Assembly: GCA_020796225.1 (NCBI GenBank)
Contig: CM036753.1
Location: forward strand, 84,712,441 to 84,776,440
DNA from: Arion vulgaris
Taxonomy: Eukaryota > Mollusca > Gastropoda > Stylommatophora > Arionidae
Direction: 5' to 3'
Length of the DNA: 64,000 bases
Position numbers and translations under genes: made by a program. The notes beneath the pieces were generated by a model. It searched no databases and was not told the DNA's origin. It was given only the letters and a program-made list of their open reading frames with translations. Shown here one piece after another: positions 23,056 through 33,724 of the stretch (its first letter is position 1; every line of letters starts with the position of its first letter).

Positions 23056-23349
23056 GTGTGTGAAGACTTGCTTCCGTTATCACAAGCGCACTACGTCATC
23101 CAGGCGAGCCTTACTCCGAAATCAAAAGTACTTGTAATTTAGTAAATGACATCATGCTCTTGGTATGAGAACGGGTTCTTTACTTTAACTGTACAAGAGA
23201 AATGAAATAACAAATAGAACTGGTATTGTCAAAAGTAGATACGTTAGAAATCCACTACAATTTCTATTTTGTTTTATCTCACAATGTGAATGTGTTTGCT
23301 ATCTTTAATGCACATTATATTTAATCAAAAATGGACTGCTTTTTTCTTT

Positions 23350-23455
23350 TCCTAGAAAGAACTCACATTCTTCCATGTAACCTTCTATAACAACACAATA
23401 GTCATTATCTGTAATCATATCTCTAGTAATTTCTGACTGCTGACGCCAACAAAGG
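23350..23455 (-). CDS. Candidate internal exon, unknown protein
   Basis: The minus strand encodes SEITRDMITDNDYCVVIEGY after a pyrimidine-rich acceptor (GTTTCCTTTGTTGGCGTCAG). Possible donors are GAAG|GTTACA and GAAT|GTGAGT. It may precede the 22.9-kb exon, but the join is not proven. Confidence 0.28.
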
Positions 23456-23811
23456 AAACTAATAGATAATAATTGCTGATAGTTTGCTACTGCACACCAA
23501 CATTTAGCCAGCATTGTTGTGGTCCATGGCATACCCCCAAATGTCTGGCTACATTTCAGAACAGAATGTACTACACTTATATAACATAATTGAATAAACT
23601 GTCGCCCCAGGCTGGAACATTCTTGACGTATGACCTAATATACAATAGTTGTCTCCATCTAGACAATTTGGTTGTTAGTTTAAAAAATCCAATTACTTTC
23701 GTTAAAGCTCAACACATTGACTCATGTTTCTTTTATGTCCCCACAAAATAACCACGTGATTTAATTTTTGGTATATTTAACTTGGATTCATATTTTAATT
23801 CATATTTTTTA

Positions 23812-23915
23812 TGTTTGTTTGCCTACACGCTCTGATATAACCAAAACAAAGTTCGTTCTTAGGTTGAAAAGTGCGTGTCTCGGCTTAAAGAGGATTTAAT
23901 TCCCTACCCAATAAA
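23812..23915 (+). repeat. Dispersed repeat L, uninterrupted
   Basis: TGTTTGCCTACACGCTCTGA through GGTTGAAAAGTGCGTG, intact across the site hit by SINE A at 232 in the first copy. Confidence 0.65.
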
Positions 23916-24160
23916 CACAAATATTTAATTATTTCTTTAGCGGCTCACAGTGTTATATTTACTGGTCAATGAATTTCTGTGTACCTGTTCCGACGAAACG
24001 TACATTTCCCACCTCACATTAAGCTCACAGAAGTTCATGAAACCGAACATGAATGTGAGTATATCAGAACTCTTCCCTGCGGCAACAACAACCAAAAAAA
24101 AAGCATATCAAGACCGTAGCAAACCAACAACACAAGTTTAATGGTTTAATGTACAACATC

Positions 24161-24410
24161 GCCCGAGTGGCTACCGGGGCCCAAATTTGGGGTGTAAAGA
24201 ATAGAACCACTGTTACCTGCCATGCATGTCGTAAGAGGCGACTAAGGAGGTTTGGCTGAAATCGGATGCATGTGTCCTAAACGTGTAGAAGTCTATGCGT
24301 TTAGGGGCCTACAAACCAATGTGCAACGTATACACGTTCTTGGCAAAGATCAAACCTATCACAAAAATGATTAAAATTGGTCGTAAAGAACGAACGCAAA
24401 GAAGAAGAAG
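24161..24410 (+). mobile_element. SINE A, full-length, 13-bp TSD
   Basis: Perfect TSD AATGTACAACATC at 24148-24160 and 24411-24423. Ends in GAAGAAGAAG. Confidence 0.93.
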
Positions 24411-24498
24411 AATGTACAACATCAGAAGATAAAAACAATTAACTTTTATTGATCATATTATGAGATGAGATTATTTAGAACATACTAGCTTGCAATGA

Positions 24499-24745
24499 GA
24501 GCCGCGATAGCGTAGTGGTTAGTGAACTTGCCTCTTATGCACGCGATCCAGGTTCAAGAAGGAATTTTATTACAAGTTTTAACGCCTGTCATGTCGACCT
24601 AGTTGGGTACCAGAAAGTGCTGGAAAGTAAAGTTGTGATGTTGACCACATCGGCTATCGTATGTCGATGGTCAATGAAAAATACAAGCCAAATACCGTAT
24701 TCCCCTATATATCTCATGGTACTTTATTTTACAATTTTGCCATAA
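24499..24745 (+). mobile_element. SINE G (tRNA-headed)
   Basis: The head has an A-box match (TAGCGTAGTGGTTAGTG) and a B-box-like GGTTCAAGA. The body shares GTGATGTTGACCACATC and GGTCAATGAAAAATACA with the copy at 40.0 kb. Confidence 0.75.
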
Positions 24746-24854
24746 CTCTTATAGTTATCAATATTGCTTAATGAACTTATTTTGTTATCATCACAACTGA
24801 CGAAATAGTTGAATTTGTGTAAAGCAGCCCCAAAATAATCTGGGAAGAGAGAGA

Positions 24855-25400
24855 GCTGAACATTCTAGCTAAACTTGCTCACAGAACACAACCAGATTGC
24901 TCTCCAGTGGATACCGGCACACTTTGGAATATCAAGAAGTAAGTAAGCAGACAAGATGACCAAGGAAGGAACAACGTTGATACATCTTCTTCTTCTTCAG
25001 CGATCTCTGGTCATGCGCTTAATTTACTGTGGACCACAAACTGGGCAGACAGCTTCAGGTCTGTCAGGTTTCCCCAAAGTTTAGTTTTCAGGTCGACTGG
25101 GTGTGGCCACATGTTGCTTCTCAGCTCACACAGAAGAGGACAGTCTTGCAGGATATGCTCTGGTGTATGTTCTGCCTGCTGACACTGGTAGAGAGCTGTT
25201 TGACTTATTCCTAGTCTGTATAAGTGTTTGTTGAGTCTCCAGTGTCCGGTGCGTAGTCGAAATATAATGACCTGGTCTGTTCTGCTTAGGTCTTTGAGGG
25301 AGCAACGTTGATACAACCCAAACACCCAAAGTCAAATCGCCTGTTGTAGCCTATTCTGAATCCTTATCACAGTTGCTGCAGATGAAACTGGGGACGCATG
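24855..25400 (+). pseudogene. Old LINE RNase H fragment, interrupted
   Basis: Plus-strand RNase H remnants (ALQWIPAHFG-like, then ADK.TKEG) run to 24984 and resume at 25303 after a second LINE insertion. Stops show decay. Confidence 0.55.
24985..25302 (-). mobile_element. 5'-truncated LINE inserted in LINE
   Basis: 318 bp. The minus strand encodes a LINE C-terminus (LSRTDQVIIFRLRTGHWRL, then EHTPEHILQDCPLL, then KLWGNLTDLK) and ends in a GAA-repeat tail (CGCTGAAGAAGAAGAAGAT). Perfect 13-bp TSD CAACGTTGATACA at 24972-24984 and 25303-25315. Confidence 0.88.
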
Positions 25401-25639
25401 CCTGGGAAATTTGTTTAGAGTGGCTTAGTTACCCAAGCCCCAACTACAGCTTCTTCACTATTTTTTTAGTCAGTGCGCATAATATGGCGCCCTTCATTGA
25501 TCCGTTCATGAAGGATTGCTTTTCTTATCACCAATGTCTCTCGTCATTCAGGCGAGTCTTACTTCGACTCTAGAAGCTGTTGTGTGATAGTACTAGTCTA
25601 TTCACACACACACAAATTGGGTATCTTTTGCAGTAATAT

Positions 25640-27148
25640 TAGATTTTGTGCTGTGATACTAGTCTATCACACAAAACTTAAAGTAATACTAATCTATCAC
25701 ACAAAACTTAAAGTAATACTAATCTATCACACAAAACTTAAAGTAATACTAATCTATCACACAAAACTTAAAGTAATACTAAGCTATCACACAAAACTTA
25801 AAGTAATACTAATCTATCACACAAAACTTCAAAGTAAGTATCTAATCTATCACACAAAACTTAAAGTAATACTAATCTATCACACAAAACTTAAGTAATA
25901 CTAATTATCACACAAAACTTAAAGTAATACTAATCTATCACACAAAACTTAAAGTAATACTAATCTATCACACAAAACTTAAAGTAATACTAATCTATCA
26001 CACAAAACTTAAAGTAATACTAATCTATCACAAACTAATAATCTTCTATCACACAAGCTAAGTAATCTAATCTATCACACAAAACTTAAAGTAATACTAG
26101 TCTATCACACAAAACTTAAAGTAATACTAATCTATCACACAAAACTTAAAGTAATACTAATCTATCACACAAAACTTAAAGTAATACTAATCTATCACAC
26201 AAAACTTAAAGTAATACTAATCTATCACATAAAACTGAAAGTAATACTAATCTATCACACAAAACTTAAAGTAATACTAATCTATCACACAAAACTGAAA
26301 GTAATACTAATCTATCACACAAAACTTAAAGTAATACTAAGCTATCACACAAAACTTAAAGTGATACTAGTCTATCACACAAAACTTAAAGTAATACTAA
26401 TCTATCACACAAAACTTAAAGTAATACTAATCTATCACACAAAACTTAAAGTAATACTAATCTATCACACAAAACTGAAAGTAATACTAATCTATCACAC
26501 AAAACTGAAAGTAATACTAATCTATCACACAAAACTTAAAGTGATACTAGTCTATCACCAAACTTAATAATCTAATCTATCAAACTTAGTATATAATCTA
26601 TCACAACTATATACTGATCTGTCAACAGACTGAAGTTCTATCTATCACTCAAAATTTAAGTATACTAATCTATCACAAACAAGTATGTATCTATCACAAC
26701 TGAAAGTGTCTAATCTATCCAAACGAAAGTATACTAATCTTCACAATATTAAGTAATACTAATCTATCACACAAACTTAAGTAATCTAATCTATCACAAA
26801 CTTAAAGTAATACTAATATATCACACAAAACTTAAAGTAATACTAATCTATCACACAAAACGTAAAGTAATACTAATCTATCACACAAAACGTAAAGTAA
26901 TACTAATCTATCACACAAAACGTAAAGTAATACTAATCTATCACACAAAACGTAAGTAATGCTAATCTATCACACAAAACTTAAAGTAATACTAATCTAT
27001 CACACAAAACGTAAAGTAATACTAATCTATCACATAAAACTGAAAGTGATACTAATCTATCACATAAAACTTAAAGTAATACTAATCTATCACACAAAAC
27101 TGAAAGTAATACTTGTCTATCACACAAAACTTAAAGTGATACTAATCT
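25640..27148. repeat. Minisatellite, 30-bp unit
   Basis: About 48 copies of a unit containing TAATCTATCACACAAAAC and TTAAAGTAATAC. Units are nearly uniform at both flanks but strongly eroded around 26.02-26.06 and 26.56-26.82 kb. The repetitive open frames in it are by-products of the 30-bp period. Confidence 0.97.
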
Positions 27149-27219
27149 TCTTCTTCTTCTAACGCTCCACATCGATCAGTTGTTAACCATTCTTTATGAT
27201 TTGTAAAGTGATCTGAGTC

Positions 27220-27470
27220 TTCTTCTTCTTCTTCGCGTTCGTTCTTTCCGACCAATTGTAATCACTCTTTGTGATATGTTTGATCTTTGCCAAGAACGTG
27301 TATACGTTGCACATTATTTGGTAGGCCCCTAAACGCATAGACTTCTACACGTTTATGACACATGCATCCGATTTCAGCCAAACCTCCTTAGTCGCTCTTA
27401 CGACATGCGTGGCAGGTAACAGTGGTTCTATTCTTTACACCCCAAATTTGGGCCCCGTAACCACTCGGGC
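27220..27470 (-). mobile_element. SINE A nested in SINE C
   Basis: Reversed copy flanked by the 11-bp TSD GTGATCTGAGT at 27209-27219 and 27471-27481, both inside SINE C sequence. Confidence 0.92.
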
Positions 27471-27532
27471 GTGATCTGAGTTTAAGAGCGATTGTACGTT
27501 GTGCTGGTTATGCGCCAACGAATAGGTCAGCA

Positions 27533-27699
27533 CAGTGGCGGCTCGTCATTAAGGACCTATAGGGACGGGCCCCACCAAAAGTAATGTGTAACGTGTATTT
27601 ATTACTTTGCAAATTAAAACATAACCTAATCCAAAACCATGATTTCCCCGAAAACTTGTGTCTGGTCCCACCAACAAAAATTATCACGAAACGCCACTG
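27533..27699 (-). mobile_element. hAT-like MITE D nested in SINE C
   Basis: 167 bp. Left TIR CAGTGGCGGCTCGT; right TIR slightly damaged (ACGAAACGCCACTG). 8-bp TSD GGTCAGCA at 27525-27532 and 27700-27707. Confidence 0.93.
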
Positions 27700-27869
27700 G
27701 GTCAGCACATCTGATTTCTGCGACACTTTTTATTTACTAGGGTAGCTATCCTAGGCTTCTAACTCAGTCGCCTCTTACGACATATCTTGTAGGTCGCAGT
27801 GTTACTATTCTTTGCTCCCTTGTGATCTCTGGCAACACAGGGGCGCGAGGATAAATAAAATATATTCTA

Positions 27870-27874
27870 TACTA

Positions 27875-27930
<56 letters not shown>
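27870..27930. repeat. (CTA)n microsatellite
   Basis: About 18 triplets. Confidence 0.98.
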
Positions 27931-27931
<1 letters not shown>

Positions 27932-28528
27932 ATACAGGGCGAAACTAGAAGGAAGAATATATAACATATAGAAGTTGTACACTGTTCAGTCAGAAATAAG
28001 CATTAATCCGAGTCTTTAAAGTTATACGTTTCTCATCAGCGTCTTGCTGCAGACTCTAGTGCACTGAAAAACGTCTAGGCCCCGAGCACAAATTAAGACA
28101 TTATCTAGCTCAAGTTGACAACAAAATCTGTCCCTTAGCTTTCATTCCTGCAGTTTGATGATCCAACTCGTGCCCAAAAACCTGATTTAAATCTGAAATG
28201 GCAAGTAATAAATCGTAGCCAGTTCGGTTCAACGTTTCCCGCCTCAGACTTCATTATACGTTTCAAACTGTGATAATGTAGTCATTTATACTGCAGCAAT
28301 GAGACTTTGATGTCCTTAAAATGTCCACAGAATGTGTCTTAGTTTAAAGTTCGTTAAGTTTAAACAGATAGACGAATCTGCTTTGTTTGGGACTACACCC
28401 TTGAACTCTAAGACTAGTATAGTCTTTATTATATTACAGGTCCATAGTACTGATCAGACTGCGGTACACCAGTGGGACACGGATGGACAGTGTATAAGAA
28501 ATCTTGACCACAAAATGTCTCCGCATAC
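27931..28528. other. Anonymous stretch
   Basis: Single-copy-looking DNA; an open frame at 28.33-28.70 kb runs into a LINE end and is not supported. Confidence 0.35.
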
Positions 28529-28529
28529 T

Positions 28530-28610
28530 CTCTCTCTCTCTGCCTTTTTAACCCGGATTGGGGCATATGCCCTCAACCAACTCATGCAAAGAAAATTTCA
28601 GATAGCGAAA
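28530..28610 (-). mobile_element. LINE 3' end with (AG)n tail
   Basis: The minus strand encodes a short LINE C-terminus, LHELVEGICPNPG then stop, followed by AAAAAGGCAGAGAGAGAGAG. The same end occurs at 35.26 and 36.5 kb. Confidence 0.55.
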
Positions 28611-29014
28611 AGTCCTCATAAGAGCCAAGAGTCCATGTACTCACAATCTGTTGCAGAAGGTGCAGGAGAGATGGACCGATCACGGTGCGCGAATGTCTGT
28701 TAAAAACATACCACACCCGATGATGTATAGCGGGGTAACTGGCAGGAAGCTACCATCTGATGGACTTCAAAGAAACTGACGAATGTCTCTAAATTGCTTT
28801 GATATAGACACCACTTGGTCATCTCTTCGCAAGATCGTCAAATGTGACCATGCAACATCACAAGAGGAACTCGTGAAATTGAGAATCGTCGTGTGGCATG
28901 TGCCGGCTTCCATATAACGAATCAGATCTGATAGAAAGCTACAGTATAACTCCAGACATGCTACCTAAAAGTAGGGCTATCAGGTCTATCACCATAGCAC
29001 TTCGGACATATCCA

Positions 29015-29341
29015 TTTTTTTTTCTTTCGTCCGCTTTCAACTCAGACGAAGTTTCATCTCTGAAACTGATTTTTGCGTGAAAATCCGTTTTCCAATTTCT
29101 TACAATGGCAGCAGCGTGCACATTGTAAATTACTTACACTGGCAGCCGTGTGCTCAATGTACTCGTAATTAGTATTCCCTCGCCATACAGGCAGATTTTC
29201 TCCGACTTCAGAGGTACTCACGTTATCGTCCGAGTAAGACCAGGGGACTCGAACAAATGCCGGCCAGTAGGTTCGAACCCGAGCTATGAGGCGTATCACA
29301 GCTAGCAGGCCGAGCTACTATCAACTACTCTAGGCAGTCCC
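29015..29341 (-). mobile_element. SINE E, full-length, 12-bp TSD
   Basis: 327 bp, reversed. TSD CGGACATATCCA at 29003-29014 and 29342-29353. The tRNA-like B box reads GGTTCGAACC in plus text. Matches the copy at 9.02 kb over its whole length. Confidence 0.92.
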
Positions 29342-29539
29342 CGGACATATCCAGTTCTCCGATCTCCGCCTCAATAAACCTAGGGTGTTTGTTAACAAAA
29401 TCAGTGTTACCGTTTGTACAAATCGTGGAGCATGTTATGTATACTAGATTACCAGTGATTATGTATTGAATAATAAAATAGATATATACTTCTTTGTAAA
29501 TTGTGGATGGATACGTATAAATAACTGTGATGGTACGAA

Positions 29540-29712
29540 GGAAAAAATAGACGGTAAATATCGACAAGTCCTGTTGATGAGAAGGAAGGTAAGAATAGAC
29601 GGTAAATATCGACAAGTCCTGTTGATGAGAAGGAAGATAAGAATAGACGGTAGATATCGACAAGTCCTGTTGATGAGAAGGAAGATAAGAATAGACGGTA
29701 GATATCGACAAA
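29540..29712. repeat. Minisatellite, 48-bp unit
   Basis: Three and a half copies of AAGAATAGACGGTAAATATC plus CAAGTCCTGTTGATGAG; period 48 bp. Confidence 0.93.
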
Positions 29713-29984
29713 CTATGTTGATCTAAGTGTGGAACAGTACATAAGAGCAGCACAACAGTACCTAGATTCAATTCTACTGATAAGATACAACGGAAGCATG
29801 AAATTTAAAGATGATAAAAATTAAAGGTGTAATCATGCAAAAAACAAGCTATTATTAATCGTCATTCGACGATACGTTTCTTGGGACAAGTACAAAGAAA
29901 GACAGAGAGAGAAAGAAAAATAGAGAAAAGAGAGAAAGGAGAAATGAAAAGTATGGATGATAGAATAACTAAATTGAGAATAAA

Positions 29985-30235
29985 TAGGAGAGCATTTGGA
30001 GTAGTGAGATAATGAATCGACAGGGTACAAATGCATAGAGTAGGAGATAATGATGACAGAGTACAAATGGCATAAGAGTAGTGAGATAATAATGCACAGA
30101 TCAAATGGAAAGAGTAGGAATGATGCACAGAATACAATGGGCATAAAGAGAGTAGTGAGATAATGATGCCGACACAGGTACAAATGGGCATAAGGGGTGA
30201 GATAATGATGCCGAACAGGTACAAATGGGCTAGTT
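29985..30235. repeat. Degenerate tandem repeat, ~40-45 bp
   Basis: Copies of GTAGTGAGATAATGATGC and ACAAATGGGCATAAG, heavily indel-scarred. Preceded by a purine-rich run (29.90-29.96 kb). Confidence 0.75.
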
Positions 30236-30239
30236 TAAG

Positions 30240-30482
30240 GGTTTTTAAATCGGAGGATTTACTTCATTACACTGGATTTGACCCTATATGGCTCGGTCCC
30301 TCTTCGCAGAAATGGCCCCACCTGTCGAGAGTATTGCGCAAAGCACGAACTCCGTATCTCGGGCAACAATCCTAGGTATCTCTGGAAAAAAAATGCACTC
30401 GTGAACAGAATGACGGGTCGGTTTGGAACCCACGACCTTCGACTCGTAAGGCAAGGGCGTAACAACTTAGCCAAGAAGTGGA
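30240..30482 (-). mobile_element. SINE J copy
   Basis: The minus strand starts with a tRNA-like head (TGGCTAAGTTGTTACGCC; GTGGGTTCCAAACCGACC). The body matches the copies at 1.66 and 11.3 kb. Confidence 0.68.
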
Positions 30483-30774
30483 TACATCATTTTACAGAGG
30501 GAGAGGATACAGTGTTATAGAGATACAGAATTGGAACAGTTTCTCTCATAACACTCAGAACCTGACACTGACGGGACAAACGATACGCTTCCTCCAAATA
30601 GATAGGGCTTTACGGTCTGACAACTACATACATCAAACACTAGATATTGAGGTTATCACTGACAGTTCCACCACGACTTAATAGCCATTTCCACTCTAAC
30701 CTGGGTCAGACTACGGGTAGAACACAGTTACACCGTGCAACGTATGCCGTCTAGAACACATCGCACAGTACAAG

Positions 30775-31290
30775 ACGCTTAACACATAGCACACAGTGCA
30801 TAACACATAGCACACAGTGCATAATACATAGCACACAGTGCATAACACATAGCACACAGTGCATAACACATAGCACACAGTGCATAACACATAGCACACA
30901 GTGCATAACACATAATACACAAAATACAGTGCATAACACATAATACACAGTGCATAACACATAACACGCTACACACTGGGCATAACACGCAACACACTGT
31001 GCATAACACGCAACAAACAGTACACAACACACCTACGTAATACACAGTACATAACACAATGCACAGTGAATAACACACAAAATATCAGGTATAACAGATA
31101 ATACTCAGTGCATAATACAACACAAAACATCGGGTATAACAGATAATACACAGTGCATAATACAACACAAAACATCAGGTATAACAGATAATACTCAGTG
31201 CATAATACAACACAAAACATCGGGTATAACAGATAATACACAGTGCATAATACAACACAAAACATCGGGTATAACACGTAATGCACGGTG
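30775..31290. repeat. Compound minisatellite, 21-bp then 43-bp units
   Basis: From 30.78 kb a 21-mer (CACATAGCACACAGTGCATAA) repeats about 7-8 times and degenerates. From 31.07 kb a 43-bp unit with CGGGTATAACAGATAATACA repeats about 5 times. Both share CACAGTGCATAA, so the second looks derived from the first. Confidence 0.92.
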
Positions 31291-31434
31291 CACGAGGGAC
31301 ACCGTTAAAAATGAAAGTAGGTCTTCACGCAGAAATAATTCAGAAACGCCATATCAGGCACCGTGACTACGCCTGAATTGATAGAGGACGAACGTAAGAA
31401 GAAGAAACAATTGACAACAAGACCTCAAGGTAAG

Positions 31435-31562
31435 AATAAATGATAGATTGATAACATTACAAAAATCCTGCGACGACATGGACTAACAGTTACATACAAA
31501 ACACATCTGGTCTAAGATGGAAAACTGATAACTCCCCACGACGCTTCACGGAGCACGGGATC
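31435..31562 (+). mobile_element. Decayed LINE C-terminal fragment
   Basis: Plus-strand remnants IDNITKILRRHGLTVTYKTH, then a stop, and CCCCACGACGCTTCACGG parallel the LINE end at 1.27-1.55 kb. Confidence 0.55.
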
Positions 31563-32086
31563 ATGATGAGACAGTAGCAATACCAGTTCTAGCAAACACA
31601 GTATTTGCTCTTGTTGTTGTATATTCCTGGTTGTTGTAGTTATGGTGTAACTCCAGTATAATATGGTGTAGTCTACTGATAACGATGGTTTTCAAGGTAG
31701 AACATTTCAAAGAAACGACCTAAAAATGTCAAAGAAAAATCAACAGAATGATAAGATCAAAGCGACCAGGTTCCGATCATTGAAAAAAGTGCCCAGATCG
31801 GCAACTCTTAAATGAAGACAACTTTCTTGTATGTTTACTGAAGGCTGTTAAACATTGAAAACAAACAGCATCATTTGTCCAGTGTCGACATCGCAAACCA
31901 TTCACCGCTGTAACTTAGACTATCATAATAAATGGGAGAGTAGAAAGTGGGAGCAGAAATTGAGATATACTTTGTTTACATGAAGTCCCTGACAACCGAC
32001 GTCATAGAACAAGTTGCTCAGCCTGGACAAATCTGCGATTGCTATCGTAATTCCCCATGAAACTTCAGACTAAATCTATAAACCTC
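31563..32086. other. 3' flank of the TNF-like gene
   Basis: Probably includes the 3' UTR of the minus-strand gene. I found no clear AATAAA-type signal close to the stop. Confidence 0.35.
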
Positions 32087-32223
32087 TCATACACTAGAGA
32101 TCAAGTTTAGAAGCATAGGAAAGAATATAGCGTGAGACGGGGTAATCAGGCTGTATCGACAGTGCACATCTTGGTCAACAAATTCGAGTTTATGGTGCAT
32201 ATTTACGTCTAGTGCATCAAGAA
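32087..32223 (-). CDS. TNF-like ligand gene, exon 5 (terminal)
   Basis: Read from the acceptor TCCCAG|TTC (phase 1) to TGA at 32089-32087. It encodes the last 45 residues: LDALDVNM, KLEFVDQDV, then SHAIFFPMLLNL. In TNF ligands this region holds strands F-H, with an 'L..gD.l.V.m' strand and a terminal 'FFG.f.L' strand. Here the Gly of FFG is Pro, which weakens the assignment. The polypyrimidine tract before this acceptor is poor, so the exon start is the least certain boundary of the gene; other AGs upstream do not fit the exon 4 phase. Confidence 0.5.
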
Positions 32224-32363
32224 CTGGGATTAATCTGAGAGACGCTGCCTTATTCCAAGTGCACATCAAATTCTTCTTGTAAAACATTCACTTTTAAAGT
32301 TTGTCTTCCTATTTGATTTATTGTTATGAATTACAGCTGAAAACGACGTTCAGTTCACTTGAG

Positions 32364-32621
32364 GCGCAATGTTCAAGATAAAAGCAGTTCCATCAAGGGA
32401 GACAATCTGGTATATGTTTGGTTCAATTATGACGTAGTATAGGTCAAGTGAGTGATTAATTTTGTGATGGTGTGTAATTATGGTGCAGGAAGGGGCGATG
32501 AACAAATGTGACGGAAGGATGAGTTAGTCAGAACCGGTTTAAATAGTAAATACACAAAAAGCAATATGTGCCTGACAACTTTTGATTTGTCAATGGGGCT
32601 GCTTTTATCTTGAACACCCTA
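32364..32621. mobile_element. Tc1/mariner-like MITE, eroded, in intron 4
   Basis: Matches the MITE at 55.29-55.55 kb along its length (GGGCGATGAACAAATGTGAC, AGTCAGAACCGGTTTAAATA). The right end TTATCTTGAACACCCTA is well kept; the left end is mutated (GTTCAAGATAAAAGCAG). Confidence 0.75.
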
Positions 32622-32754
32622 TAGAACTGTGCCGCTTCATAAGAAAGTCTTTTTATTTCTTGACCTTTGGAGTAAAAACATAAGACAGATTTGAGCCGCC
32701 TGCAGCTTTGCGAACAATGAAGTGTCAGTGAAATGAGACCGTTCTTATTCTAAA

Positions 32755-32930
32755 CATTAAATTCTCATATAGCTAGTTAGCTACACGAAGAACTAAGGTA
32801 AACAAGCTAGTTTGCTACACGAAGAACTAAGGTAAACAAGCTAGTTAGCTACACGAAGAACTATGGCAAACAAGCTAGTTAGCTACACGAAGAACTAAGG
32901 TAAACAAGCTAGTTAGCTACACAAACAATT
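32755..32930. repeat. Minisatellite, 34-bp unit, in intron 4
   Basis: Five copies with CTAGTTAGCTACACGAAGAA and CTAAGGTAAACAAG. Confidence 0.95.
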
Positions 32931-32984
32931 AAGATGGACAGGTTTTTTAAAGTCTTAAAAAACAAAAGCTCATCTCTAAACGTG

Positions 32985-33105
32985 TCTACGCAAGCGTATA
33001 AACTTTTGTCTAGGCAAGCGTATCAACTTTTGTCTAGGCAAGCGTATGAACTTTTGTCTAGGCAAGCGTATGAACTTTTGTCTAGGCAAGCGTATGAACT
33101 TGAGA
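32985..33105. repeat. Minisatellite, 24-bp unit
   Basis: Five copies of GCAAGCGTATGAACTTTTGT+CTAG; period 24 bp, open on the plus strand but not supported as coding. Confidence 0.93.
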
Positions 33106-33690
33106 CTGTCAGTTGCAAGAAAACTCAAAATTCAGAATCTGATCACTACTTGAAGTTAGATCGACTTATTAAACTCACTTTCTGTGTGATTAACAACAAC
33201 TTATTTGCCCTAAAGTTTAAACAACGATCAAAAGCAATGATCGATAAAGATTAAGGTTGAGACAATTATCTACGAAGCGCATACTAGGCCCGTTTTAGAA
33301 ATCTCTTCCTGACCTGACGCTGTGAGGCATACAGGATTCGAGAAAGAAAGAAAGAATTATCAAACGTATGATCCTGAATATAAGAACTTGAAACTTAAGA
33401 AGTTAGGAATGTTCAATAGGTTAATGGAAGCCCACCAACAGCGACGGGGAAAAAATAAAGGAGACAACACTCTTGTTAATAGTGAATCTATCAAAGGTCA
33501 GAGATATCATTACAACTAGAACTATAAGGTTAGAACTTTAGTCAAGCTTGAAATAACAACTTTTTCTCCATTTAAACAATGGTGAATTTTGAAAGAGCAA
33601 GTGCAAAGTCATGCTTAAGATCATTGCAGACCTGCAATGATATTGTTTTGGTTTAGGCGTACAAACAAACAGACGTAGGACACACACACA

Positions 33691-33724
<34 letters not shown>

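Larger units (their letters stand above)
27149..27846 (-). mobile_element. SINE C host copy split by SINE A and MITE D
   Basis: Three collinear pieces of one reversed SINE C copy: 27149-27219, 27482-27532 and 27708-27846, with the duplicated target bases at each junction. Removing the two inserts restores the family order (GAA end, GTGATCTGAG, GTTATGCG, AGCACATC, CTTTTTATTTAC, CGCCTCTTACGAC). It was itself inserted at the end of the 30-bp minisatellite. Confidence 0.85.

Noticed and set aside
24499..24560. tRNA gene at the head of SINE G
   Set aside because: tRNA-like boxes only; repeated at 40.0 kb with the same SINE body.
25640..27148. CRISPR-like regular repeats
   Set aside because: Units are contiguous with no unique spacers, and the surroundings are eukaryotic; this is a minisatellite.
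28332..28703. 123-codon plus-strand frame
   Set aside because: It runs antisense through a LINE 3' end and a simple repeat; no domain visible.
29880..30235. Minus-strand membrane-protein-like frames
   Set aside because: They translate a purine-rich degenerate minisatellite; hydrophobicity reflects base composition.
30775..31290. Telomere-like or centromere-like repeat
   Set aside because: The units (21 and 43 bp) do not resemble TTAGGG-type repeats and the array is short.
32087..32336. A longer exon 5 starting at TTTTCAG|CTGTAA (32336)
   Set aside because: Considered because the acceptor is better, but an in-frame TGA at 32290-32288 and the wrong phase rule it out.
32934..33519. Plus-strand frames containing a 24-bp repeat
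   Set aside because: They lie in intron 4 of the minus-strand gene; the repeat creates part of the frame and no splice partners were found.
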